A DNA stretch of 10,668 bases from Bordetella parapertussis (GTDB lineage: Bacteria; Pseudomonadota; Gammaproteobacteria; Burkholderiales; Burkholderiaceae_C), in NCBI GenBank assembly GCA_943328885.2, contig CALQBT020000045.1:1-10668 (forward strand), written 5' to 3'. This document shows, in pieces, positions 1 to 6,887 of the stretch (within the stretch, counting starts at the first letter, position 1; every line of letters starts with the position of its first letter). The notes beneath the pieces were generated by a model. That model did not search any database and was not told the DNA's origin. It saw only the letters and a list, made by a program, of their open reading frames with translations. A program made the translations under genes and the position numbers.

Positions 1-1
1 G

Positions 2-241
2 AGCCGTGTCGTTCCCGACGGCCAGGTGCTTGCCGAGGCCCGGAAGATGGCGCGAATGTTCGCGAGCAAGCCGCCCGGCGCCATGAAGCTGGGGCATGCG
101 GCCTACATGCGATTCAACGATCTGGACTACCGGCGCGACATCGGGCATGTCGTCGAGAGCTTTTGCAACGCCGCGGCCGGCGCCGATGCGCAGGAAGGCA
201 TCAGCGCTTTCGTCGAGAAGCGGGCACCGAAGTGGCGCTGA
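2..241 (+). CDS. Enoyl-CoA hydratase/isomerase family protein, C-terminal part (5' end outside window)
   Basis: The frame is open from base 2 and ends at TGA 239-241, giving about 79 residues of C-terminus. It opens with a Val-Val-Pro segment followed by an Ala/Glu-rich helix. It closes with a Gly-Ala-Asp-Ala-Gln-Glu-Gly-Ile-x-Ala-Phe-x-Glu-Lys-Arg-x-Pro-x-Trp stretch, the usual end of crotonase-fold proteins, where this helix packs on the trimer. Family members hydrate trans-2-enoyl-CoA or isomerise, cleave or dehalogenate acyl-CoAs. The catalytic Glu region and the oxyanion hole lie upstream of the window, so the exact reaction cannot be judged. The stop is only 15 bp from the stop of the convergent Rieske gene. 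A role in acyl-CoA breakdown fits the three acyl-CoA dehydrogenases further along. The family is fairly certain, the reaction unknown. Confidence 0.85.
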   Translation, partial: SRVVPDGQVLAEARKMARMFASKPPGAMKLGHAAYMRFNDLDYRRDIGHVVESFCNAAAGADAQEGISAFVEKRAPKWR

Positions 242-256
242 TGCGCGCGCCCTTGT

Positions 257-1390
257 TCAGGTCGAGGTCGCAGCGCTGCGTGCAGTGGCCAGCGTGCGGT
301 GGAAATGTGAGATGGCCCCTTCGAACAAGCCGAAGGTGAAGTGCTCGTTAGCCCGGCTGGCCAGGCCTTTCTGGATCGCGCAGATCACCTCGCGGTCTTC
401 GGCGGCGCCGACCTCGCGAACGAAATCGGCGTCGCGCAGCACGGCGGCCCTGGCTTGGTCGTCTGCGCCGCGAACGTCGGCCAGCGTGTAGCTGATCTCC
501 AGCGTTCGGTCCACGCCCATCGGCTCTAGCACCACCAGATTGGTGTGGCGCGACAGCATCGTGACGAGCACGTTCGGGAACAAGTGGTACACATAGGTCA
601 GCAGGCCCTCCACGCGGCGCTCGGCAGGCGGCACGTCGGCCAGCTTGCTGATGCGCCGGAACGGGTAGGTCACGCGGCAGTGGCGCCCGAAGGGCTCGAT
701 CAGGTTGAGGTTGTCAAAGCCGTAGGGGTAGAAGCTTTCACGGTGTGTCGACCGGATGTGGTAGCCCTCGATGAAGCCTTCGAGCATCACCTTCCAGTTG
801 GCTTCGACGATGCGTTCGCGCGTGGCGAGCAGTTCGTACTCAGGCGGCAGCAAAGACTGCACTTCGTCGAGTGAGTCGTCGCTGACCAGCGCTGCGTCCT
901 GGGTGATGAACACCAAGCCCAGGCGCTCCTGCACTTGCACCGGCACCAGCCCATGGCAGCTTTTGTCCAGACCGGGGAAGCCATGCGGGTCGGGCACCTG
1001 GCGCAGTTGGCCGTCTAACGCGTAGGTCCAACCGTGGTAGCGGCAGGCAAAGGCCGGTGCGTTGCCGGTGCCACTGGCGACCTGCATGCCTCGGTGCCGA
1101 CAGGCATTGCGGAAGGCGCGCACCACGCCGTCCTTGCCGCGCACGGCCAGCAGCGGCGTGCCGGCGGCATCGCGCGCCACGAAGTCGCCGGGCTGCGACA
1201 GCGCCGCCGATGGGCAAAACGCCGTCGGCGTGCGGCGCATCACCTGTTCGATCTCGGTGGCCAGCAGCTCGGGCGACCGGTAATTCGCCACCGGCTCGCG
1301 CCACACCGCGGGCGCCAGATCGGTGCTGCGCTGGGCCATGTGGTCCAGCACACGCTGGGCCACTTGCTGGTCATTGGCGAGTATCGGCAT
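257..1390 (-). CDS. Rieske non-haem iron oxygenase, alpha (catalytic) subunit
   Basis: This is a 377-residue terminal oxygenase component. The Rieske [2Fe-2S] ligands are C97-x-H99 and C116-x2-H119. The mononuclear iron site is E208-x2-H211-x4-H216 (in Gly-Tyr-His-Ile-Arg-Ser-Thr-His), with a probable third ligand at about D332 in a Glu-Asp-Arg-Glu segment. Such enzymes use O2 and electrons from a separate reductase to hydroxylate aromatic rings, demethylate, or oxidise alicyclic or quaternary-amine substrates in the cytoplasm. No reductase or small beta subunit lies in the window, so the reductase is encoded elsewhere. Most relatives carry Asp where this one has Glu208; carnitine monooxygenase (CntA) is a known Glu case. 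The start at 1390 was chosen because an AGAAAG precedes it by 8 nt; an in-frame ATG at 1429 has no clear ribosome site. The molybdopterin gene lies 173 bp upstream on the same strand. Substrate unknown. Confidence 0.92.
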   Translation of the reverse strand: MPILANDQQVAQRVLDHMAQRSTDLAPAVWREPVANYRSPELLATEIEQVMRRTPTAFCPSAALSQPGDFVARDAAGTPLLAVRGKDGVVRAFRNACRHRGMQVASGTGNAPAFACRYHGWTYALDGQLRQVPDPHGFPGLDKSCHGLVPVQVQERLGLVFITQDAALVSDDSLDEVQSLLPPEYELLATRERIVEANWKVMLEGFIEGYHIRSTHRESFYPYGFDNLNLIEPFGRHCRVTYPFRRISKLADVPPAERRVEGLLTYVYHLFPNVLVTMLSRHTNLVVLEPMGVDRTLEISYTLADVRGADDQARAAVLRDADFVREVGAAEDREVICAIQKGLASRANEHFTFGLFEGAISHFHRTLATARSAATST

Positions 1391-1563
1391 GTCACGAACT
1401 TTCTGGCTGCGGTGGGTGTCTGCGCGCATGAAGCCTGCGCGCGCGCTGTTGGACCGACGACGCCACCTTTGGAGGGTCTTGCGTCTCGACGCTGTGGATC
1501 ACGGGGATGGCCTGCCGCCGCTGTACCAGCGTGCCGATCAAGCCCTCGCGGCTTGCCGTCGGC

Positions 1564-3897
1564 TCACATGGAATGCCGGCCATACAAAGCCAGTTCGGCG
1601 GCCTGGAACTCCACGCCGTCACCGCTCACATCATCGGCCATGAAGTGGTCGGCTTGCGCGCGCGAAGGCGACAAACGGCCTTCGGGGCCCAGCGGCAAGC
1701 GGTCGGTCGGGCCGAACTGTGCCTCGAGCGCTTGGACCTCGCCAGCGCTCAGCGCGGTGATGCGGCAGGGCACGCCCTTGAGGTGCGGAATACCTTGTTC
1801 GCGGTCGATCAGGTCGGGGTGGTCGTCGGCGGTGAGTTGCGCATCGGAGAAGGCCCACATCCCGGACATCACCGCCAGCCCGCGCTCGGACTCCGGCTTC
1901 CACCAGCCGTGCGGCACCCGCACCAGACCGTCGGGCATGCTGTCTCGCGGCACCACGCGCGCGACCATCGCACCGGTGAAGGTCGTCACACGAGCCCATT
2001 GACCTTCGGTCAGCTGCTGGCGTGCCGCTTCTTGTGCGCTCAAATAAAACGTTGGGTCTTGCGCGCGCTTGCGCAACTCGGGGATGTGGCGGTGGCCGGT
2101 GCGGTAGTACTCGTCGTCTGGCAAACCGATGAACAAGCTCAAGGGGTACTCGGCCGTGGGCGTGGCGGCTTCGCGGTAATACGGCAATGAATCAAAACCC
2201 AGGTCGTTCAGCACCGATGAATCGAGTTCCACTTTGCCCGATGGCGTGGCAAAACCCGTCAACAGGTACTTGCGCTCCTCGTTCTTGCGGCCAGGCATCT
2301 TGCCGCTGGCAGCCACCTCGGCCCAGCTGACCTTGGAAGGCTCGAACTTGTGGTTGATCACCTCCTCGTCGGTGGTCCACGGGAAATGCTCGCCCAGGCC
2401 CATGCGCTGGGCCAATTCGTGCCAGAAGAAGGTGCCTCCCTTGCACTCGCCGGGTGGCTCCATCGCCTTCGGGCTGACGCCGGCCATGATGCAGTCTCGC
2501 TCCAACCATGAGTCACCCGGCAGCACAAAGTCGGCGAGCTGCGCAGTGGGTGTCATCATGTGTTCGTAGGCCACGATCAGGTCTTGCTTCATCAGGCCCT
2601 CGTAGATGCGCTTCGTGTTGGCAAACGACATCAAGGTGTTGTTGGCCAGCGAGAGAAAGGCCCGCACCGGGTAGGGGTCGCTGTCGGCCATGGCCTTGAA
2701 CACCGCCATCGGGTTGGCCATGTAGCAGCCACCCACCAGGTTGGCATAGCGCTGGCCCCAGACCTTCTCGGTGGCATCGCCCAAGGCCTGCATGCCCCGG
2801 TAGGTGAACACCGGAAACTCATCGGCACCCAATTGCATGGCTTTTTGTTCGTCACTGAGCAGGTGATGCAGCTCCAACTCGGTGTCTGAACGCACGCCGG
2901 GGTTGAAACCGACAAAGGGTTCGCCGCCCTTGATGTCGAGGTTGCCGCACAGCGCACGCAGCGCGCATTGCAGCCGGATGGCCGAGGTGCTGGAGACCTG
3001 CTGGTCGGTGATCGGCGACCAGGGGATGGCCGCCGGGCTGCTGCCGGCATACAGCCTTGCGGCAGCGGCGATCAGCTCGGCGCTGACACCGGTGATCTGG
3101 GCGACCCGTTCCAACGGGTACTGCTTGACGCGCTGCGCAAAGGCGTCGAAGCCCACGGTCCAGTCGCGCACGAAATCCTGGTCATACAAGCCTTCTTCGA
3201 TGATCACGTGCAGCCAGCCCAGCATCATCGCGGCGTCGGTGCCGGCACGCAGCGGCAGCCACAGGTCGGCGGCTTCGGCGTTGCCACTCTTGCGCGGGTC
3301 CAGCACGATCAGCTTGGCGCCGTTGGCCTGCGCGGTCCTGATCGACTTGTACTCCAGCGTCCAGCTGTGGCGGCGCGGGTCGTGGCCGAAGAGCACGATG
3401 CACTTCGAGTTCAGCACATCCGCTCTCGGGTACCAGCCATAGACCATGCGGTTGACGGCCGCCGTGTTGCCCATGCAATAGGCCACGCCGCTGATGAAGT
3501 TGGGCGAGCCGATCAAGTTCATGAAGCGACGCGTCAGCCCGTTGTCGTTGCCGAAGTTGGCCGCGCTCGCGGCCACGGCCAGCGCCTGCGGACCGTGGCG
3601 CTGGATCACCTTCGTCAGGCCCTCGGCAATGCCGTCCATCGCGCTGCTCCACGACACCTGCTCCCAACTGCCGCCACCGCGCGCACCCTTGCGCCGCAAG
3701 GGGTGCATCAGCCGGTCGGGATGGGCAAAGGATTTGGGCGCGTAAGCGCCCTTCATGCAGATCACGTCCTTGAACAGCGGGTGGTCGCGCGTGGTCACCT
3801 TGACCACTCGGCCGTCGCTGATCTTCACGGCAATGGGGCAGAAGCCGTCGCAACTGGTGCAGACCAGGTTCTTGCTGGTTTCGAGGACAGCGCTCAT
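1564..3897 (-). CDS. Acetylene-hydratase-like molybdopterin (W/Mo-bis-MGD) enzyme
   Basis: The 777-residue protein belongs to the DMSO-reductase superfamily. An N-terminal [4Fe-4S] site is C13-x2-C16-x3-C20 with C47 as fourth ligand and K49 two residues on. The probable metal ligand is C141 (Ala-Tyr-Cys-Met-Gly-Asn). Mid-regions contain Leu-Ile-Val-Leu-Asp-Pro-Arg (196-202) and Leu-Pro-Gly-Asp-Ser-Trp-Leu-Glu-Arg (459-467). The C-terminal cofactor-binding domain has Ala-Thr-Pro-Ser-Gly-Lys-Val-Glu. Asp17 directly after the second cluster Cys, K49, C141, W179 and W293 match the landmarks I recall for acetylene hydratase (about 730 residues), which hydrates acetylene to acetaldehyde without net redox. 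No twin-arginine signal is present, so it should be cytoplasmic. No ferredoxin-type or membrane subunit gene is adjacent. The start has GGGAG 9 nt upstream; the frame stays open up to 4227 but that extension is Arg/Pro-rich and looks non-coding. Superfamily membership is certain, acetylene-hydratase kinship strong, substrate unknown. Confidence 0.93.
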   Translation of the reverse strand: MSAVLETSKNLVCTSCDGFCPIAVKISDGRVVKVTTRDHPLFKDVICMKGAYAPKSFAHPDRLMHPLRRKGARGGGSWEQVSWSSAMDGIAEGLTKVIQRHGPQALAVAASAANFGNDNGLTRRFMNLIGSPNFISGVAYCMGNTAAVNRMVYGWYPRADVLNSKCIVLFGHDPRRHSWTLEYKSIRTAQANGAKLIVLDPRKSGNAEAADLWLPLRAGTDAAMMLGWLHVIIEEGLYDQDFVRDWTVGFDAFAQRVKQYPLERVAQITGVSAELIAAAARLYAGSSPAAIPWSPITDQQVSSTSAIRLQCALRALCGNLDIKGGEPFVGFNPGVRSDTELELHHLLSDEQKAMQLGADEFPVFTYRGMQALGDATEKVWGQRYANLVGGCYMANPMAVFKAMADSDPYPVRAFLSLANNTLMSFANTKRIYEGLMKQDLIVAYEHMMTPTAQLADFVLPGDSWLERDCIMAGVSPKAMEPPGECKGGTFFWHELAQRMGLGEHFPWTTDEEVINHKFEPSKVSWAEVAASGKMPGRKNEERKYLLTGFATPSGKVELDSSVLNDLGFDSLPYYREAATPTAEYPLSLFIGLPDDEYYRTGHRHIPELRKRAQDPTFYLSAQEAARQQLTEGQWARVTTFTGAMVARVVPRDSMPDGLVRVPHGWWKPESERGLAVMSGMWAFSDAQLTADDHPDLIDREQGIPHLKGVPCRITALSAGEVQALEAQFGPTDRLPLGPEGRLSPSRAQADHFMADDVSGDGVEFQAAELALYGRHSM

Positions 3898-4480
3898 GGT
3901 GTGGAACTCCCAGGGTGCGTGGCAGTTTGGACCGGCTCGCTGCAGCAGATGCTGGTCTTTGAGGGGGGCATTCGTCGATGACGGAGTAGCCGATGTTGTC
4001 GCGGTTCGACCTGACGGGCATCTTATCGCAGCCCCTCGACGGCGGGTGCGGCCTGGGCGGTGAGGAATGTCGAGCCGAAGTCGGTCCGCGCGGGGCTGTG
4101 CGGCCAAGCGTGGTCTCGCCGGTGCTTGCGACTGTGCACGATCTGCTGGATGGCCCAGGGCGCGGCGCAAGGGTTCGGGTCGGCCTTGTGATGCGCGGCC
4201 CGGCATTCGTTGATTTAGGACAACCACTTATTGAGTTATTAAATCGTTCGCGCATGGATCACCGGCATCGAGCCCGCCGTGGCAGGGCCTGTTGCCGTCT
4301 GCGTTTTACATCACCCATCGGGTGATTCAGCCAAGTCGCCAGTTCACTGCGCCACTACCGGCGGTTGCCGGCATTCAACACGGCGTGCTGCTGTTTCCAG
4401 GACCAATCGCCAAAGCTGCTTTCAGTAGACGCGTCGAATTGGACTTAGCACTGATGGCCATTCCTTCCCCTGATCTGTTG
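3898..4480. other. Intergenic region between the GST and molybdopterin genes, no gene recognised
   Basis: These 583 bp separate two minus-strand genes, unusually long for this packed window. The open frames crossing them have Arg/Pro-rich translations without family features. The region holds a 17-bp inverted repeat (4310-4326), a smaller hairpin CCGGC-GGTT-GCCGG (4358-4371) and an AT-rich patch with an imperfect dyad (4226-4244) that stands out from the GC-rich surroundings. The length suggests that the molybdopterin gene has its own promoter and is not simply read through from the GST gene. No convincing -35/-10 pair could be placed. Confidence 0.5.
4310..4326. repeat. Perfect inverted repeat, 7-bp arms with 3-bp centre
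   Basis: The sequence is ATCACCC-ATC-GGGTGAT. It lies 154 bp past the GST stop and about 413 bp upstream of the molybdopterin gene start. As RNA it would form a 7-bp stem, but neither strand has a following U-run, so it is not a standard Rho-independent terminator. A regulator-binding operator is the other reading. Confidence 0.5.
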
Positions 4481-5401
4481 TCAGGCTGCGCGCAGATCGT
4501 AGCCCAGTCGTGGGAAGTGCACGACGACCGTTCCCACCAGCGGATCGTCGCGGCGCAGCGCGATCTCGTCGAGCCCGGCATAGACCAGTTCGCCGCTCAC
4601 CACGTCGCGGCCGTAGTCGTCGGCGCGAATCCTGACCTCGGCGCCCAGCGGCGGATCTTCGGGCCAGGGCGTCGAGGGCTCGGGCGCCAGCGGCTCGCTA
4701 TGGCGGGCGACTTCCAGCGCGCGCCCGGGTGCCATCGGTGTGGGCGTGCCGTGGCCGAAGGCGCGAACCCGCGACATCCAGGCCGCGATGTGCGGATAGC
4801 GTGCCAGCTCATGGGCCAAGCGATCGGTGCGCGCCGTGAAGAACCAGAGCGGGTGGTAGACCGCGAGATCGGCGACACAGGGCGCTGGCCCTGCGAGCCA
4901 GGCCCGACCATCGGCCAGCATGGCTTCGACGTCGGGCAACTGCGCGCGCACCAGCGGCGCATTGCGCAGCGCGGCGCGCCGCATCGTGGTCTCGTCGGGC
5001 GCTGGCAGGCCGCGCATCACCGAGCGGTCAGCCTGCAGACCTGCGGGCAGGTGGTCCAGGTTCAGCCCCGAGACGAAGAGCGTGATCGGGCGCATCAGGC
5101 GGTTTTCTGCCCAATAGGCCATGGCCTCAGCCAGTGCCGCTTGCGCGGGCGGAAAAAGCGTCGGCGTGGGCGCACGCCGTTCGAGTTCGCGCACGATGAG
5201 ACGGGTATCGCAATAGAGATCAGCGCCGACCTGGAGCACCGGCGTGCGACGGTAGCCGCCGGTCAGCGGCACCAGATCAGGCTTGGGCGCGATCGACGGG
5301 ATGATCACCGAATGCCATGCCAGGCCCTTGAAGCCGAGTGCAAGACGCACCTTCTCGGCAAAATTGGAGAAGTCGTAGTGATGCAGGATGAGATCGGACA
5401 T
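4481..5401 (-). CDS. Glutathione S-transferase family protein with C-terminal extension
   Basis: The 306-residue protein starts with a thioredoxin-fold GST domain. Its first strand, Leu-Ile-Leu-His-His-Tyr, leads into Asp-Phe-Ser-Asn-Phe-Ala-Glu-Lys-Val-Arg, with S12 the likely glutathione-activating residue. P54 in Arg-Thr-Pro-Val-Leu is the conserved cis-proline. C64-D65-T66 occupies the place of the usual Glu/Asp-Ser that holds the glutathione gamma-glutamyl group. An all-helical GST C-domain follows to about residue 240. The last 65 residues are an extra module rich in beta-type sequence (Val-Val-Val-His-Phe-Pro-Arg near the end), making the protein longer than the usual 200-230. Such cytoplasmic enzymes conjugate, isomerise or dehalogenate electrophiles, or protect against reactive intermediates. 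AGAGG lies 10 nt before the ATG. It is divergent from the acyl-CoA dehydrogenase operon and upstream of the molybdopterin and Rieske genes on the same strand. The specific reaction is unknown. Confidence 0.9.
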   Translation of the reverse strand: MSDLILHHYDFSNFAEKVRLALGFKGLAWHSVIIPSIAPKPDLVPLTGGYRRTPVLQVGADLYCDTRLIVRELERRAPTPTLFPPAQAALAEAMAYWAENRLMRPITLFVSGLNLDHLPAGLQADRSVMRGLPAPDETTMRRAALRNAPLVRAQLPDVEAMLADGRAWLAGPAPCVADLAVYHPLWFFTARTDRLAHELARYPHIAAWMSRVRAFGHGTPTPMAPGRALEVARHSEPLAPEPSTPWPEDPPLGAEVRIRADDYGRDVVSGELVYAGLDEIALRRDDPLVGTVVVHFPRLGYDLRAA

Positions 5402-5666
5402 GGCGGCAGAACCTCTTGAGCGAACCTTGAGCGAACACGGCGAATCGACGGTGGACACCCTGATTGTCGTCAAGCCCGCCCCAGAGGCCATGCTGCGGGT
5501 CTGACCTTGGGCGCAGGCCGCTCGCCGGGATCCTCGCGACCCCCTCGGTGCGGCGTATCCTGACCTGCCGGCTGGGGTTCGGGCTTGGACGCTCTCGTAG
5601 AATTGGGGTCCGCGTGCCGACGCGTCTGCAGCCGGCACCACCCCGAAACAAGACGGCAGGAGCGAG
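5402..5666. promoter_or_regulatory. Divergent promoter region between the GST gene and the acyl-CoA dehydrogenase operon
   Basis: The 265 bp lie between two outward-facing starts and must contain promoters for both directions. For the plus strand, TAGAAT (5598-5603) is a fair -10 about 60 bp upstream of the first dehydrogenase, but the -35 at 17-bp spacing (GGGTTC) is poor, so an activator may be needed. For the minus strand, TTGACG (5473-5468) is a fair -35 with only a weak -10 at 18-19 bp. An 11-bp tandem repeat lies close to the GST start. No regulator gene is in the window. Confidence 0.4.
5415..5436. repeat. Tandem direct repeat of 11 bp in the GST leader
   Basis: CTTGAGCGAAC occurs twice, back to back and identical, at 5415-5425 and 5426-5436. 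The copy nearest the GST start begins 14 bp before that ATG and overlaps its ribosome site. The 11-bp period is about one helical turn, which would place two bound proteins on the same DNA face. A 9-bp match, TTGAGCGAA, recurs at 6893-6901 between the first two dehydrogenase genes. Confidence 0.6.
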
Positions 5667-6887
5667 ATGACCATGGCGACCGATGAACTTGCTGCGTTCC
5701 GCACGGAAGTACATGGCTGGATCGAGACGAATTTCCCGAAAACGCTGGTCGGCCGCGGGGCCGAGTTGCAGAGCACCAGCACCGGTGGAGGGCCGTTGCC
5801 CGAGGACCTGCAGCTGTGGGTGCGCCGCCTGGGTGAGCGCGGCTTCGGCGCCCCGACCTGGCCCACCGAGTTCGGGGGTGCGGGTCTGAAGGGTGCACAG
5901 TCGCATGTGCTGGCCGACGAACTGCACAAGGCAGGCGCCTTCAACCCGATCCCGCAGCTCGCCGGCATGGGCGTGACCATGGTGGGCCCGACGATCCTCG
6001 AGTACGGCACGGACGAGCAGAAACAGCAACACCTGCCACGCATTGCGAATGGCTCGGTTCGCTGGTGCCTCGGCCTGTCCGAACCCAACGCGGGCTCCGA
6101 CCTCGCGTCGCTGAACACGCGCGCCGAGGATCGCGGCGATGCCTGGGTGGTCAATGGCCAGAAGGTCTGGACCTCGGGCGCGGATGTTTCGCAGTGGTGC
6201 GGCGCGCTCGTGCGAACCGATGCCAGTGCGAGCAAGCGCGACGGCATCAGCTTCTTGTTGCTGCCAATGGACCAGCCTGGCGTGCGCACGCGGCCGATCC
6301 CGCTGATCGCCGGGGCCTCGCCGTTCTGCGAGACCTTTTTCACCGATGCCCGCGCCGCGAAGTCCGACCTGCTCGGACCGCTGAACAAGGGCTGGACCGT
6401 GGTCAAGCGCTTGCTGCAGCACGAGCGGGCCAGCCAGACCAGCACGCGCACCGCAGCGGGCGCGAAGGAAGAGCGCTTCCAGGACATGGCCAAGCGCTAC
6501 GTGGGCATGGACGAGTCGGGTCGCCTGGCCGATGCCGATCTGCGCACGCGCCTGGCGATGCACTTGATGGATTCGAAGGCCCACGCGCTGACGGTGTCGC
6601 GCATCGTGGCCGAGGCCAAGGGCAATGTCGAGGTCAGCGCCGCGGCCTCAATCCTCAAGAACTCGGCCACCGCCGTGTCGCAGACGCGTGCGGAGCTGAC
6701 GCTCGAGCTGATGGGCAACCAGGGTCTGGGCTGGGAAGGCACGCGCTTCGCGCAGGACGAACTCGCGGCGGTGCGCAGTTGGCTCTCGGGCAAGGCGATG
6801 TCGATCTACGGCGGCTCTTTCGAGGTCCAGAACAACATCATCGCGAAGAACATCCTGGGCCTGCCCGAGACAACCCAGAAGGGCTAG
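5667..6887 (+). CDS. Acyl-CoA dehydrogenase, probable catalytic subunit of a heteromeric pair
   Basis: The 406-residue flavoprotein has the full acyl-CoA dehydrogenase architecture: helical N-domain with Thr-Glu-Phe-Gly-Gly (67-71), beta-domain with Leu-Ser-Glu-Pro-Asn-Ala-Gly-Ser-Asp (137-145) and Asn-Gly-Gln-Lys-Val-Trp-Thr (163-169), and a helical C-domain. It removes two hydrogens between C2 and C3 of an acyl-CoA, passing electrons through FAD to electron-transfer flavoprotein. The catalytic base position of medium-chain enzymes is Gly here (Tyr-Gly-Gly, 381-383). The alternative isovaleryl-CoA-dehydrogenase-type base is present as E253-R254. ATG codons at 5667 and 5673 follow AGGAG by 4 and 10 nt; either could be used, changing only two residues. 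It is first in an operon of three dehydrogenases. The architecture resembles one partner of the mycobacterial FadE26/27 and FadE28/29 pairs, which is an inference from motifs only. Confidence 0.93.
   Translation: MTMATDELAAFRTEVHGWIETNFPKTLVGRGAELQSTSTGGGPLPEDLQLWVRRLGERGFGAPTWPTEFGGAGLKGAQSHVLADELHKAGAFNPIPQLAGMGVTMVGPTILEYGTDEQKQQHLPRIANGSVRWCLGLSEPNAGSDLASLNTRAEDRGDAWVVNGQKVWTSGADVSQWCGALVRTDASASKRDGISFLLLPMDQPGVRTRPIPLIAGASPFCETFFTDARAAKSDLLGPLNKGWTVVKRLLQHERASQTSTRTAAGAKEERFQDMAKRYVGMDESGRLADADLRTRLAMHLMDSKAHALTVSRIVAEAKGNVEVSAAASILKNSATAVSQTRAELTLELMGNQGLGWEGTRFAQDELAAVRSWLSGKAMSIYGGSFEVQNNIIAKNILGLPETTQKG

Noticed and set aside
1034..2002. A 322-residue plus-strand frame across the Rieske start and the molybdopterin gene end.
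   Set aside because: It overlaps two well-supported minus-strand genes and has low-complexity composition.
2968..3981. A 337-residue plus-strand frame opposite the molybdopterin gene.
   Set aside because: It is a mirror frame of a highly motif-rich gene with no domain of its own.
3898..4227. In-frame 110-residue N-terminal extension of the molybdopterin enzyme.
   Set aside because: Its translation is Arg/Pro-rich with no fold or Tat signal, and the ATG at 3897 has a good ribosome site and places the cluster Cys at the usual distance from the N-terminus.
4292..5419. A 375-residue plus-strand frame opposite the GST gene.
   Set aside because: The minus-strand frame carries a recognisable GST with cis-proline and a ribosome site; the plus-strand translation is Arg/His/Gly-rich without family features.
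5570..5590. Possible sigma-54 promoter (TGGGG...TTGG) before the first dehydrogenase.
   Set aside because: The GG and GC elements do not fall at the required spacing and the TGGCAC core is absent.
5402..6493. Open frame continuing upstream of the GST start on the minus strand, about 360 residues.
   Set aside because: It runs antisense through the first dehydrogenase gene. Long antisense frames are common in GC-rich genes, and the GST fold starts exactly at the ATG at 5401.
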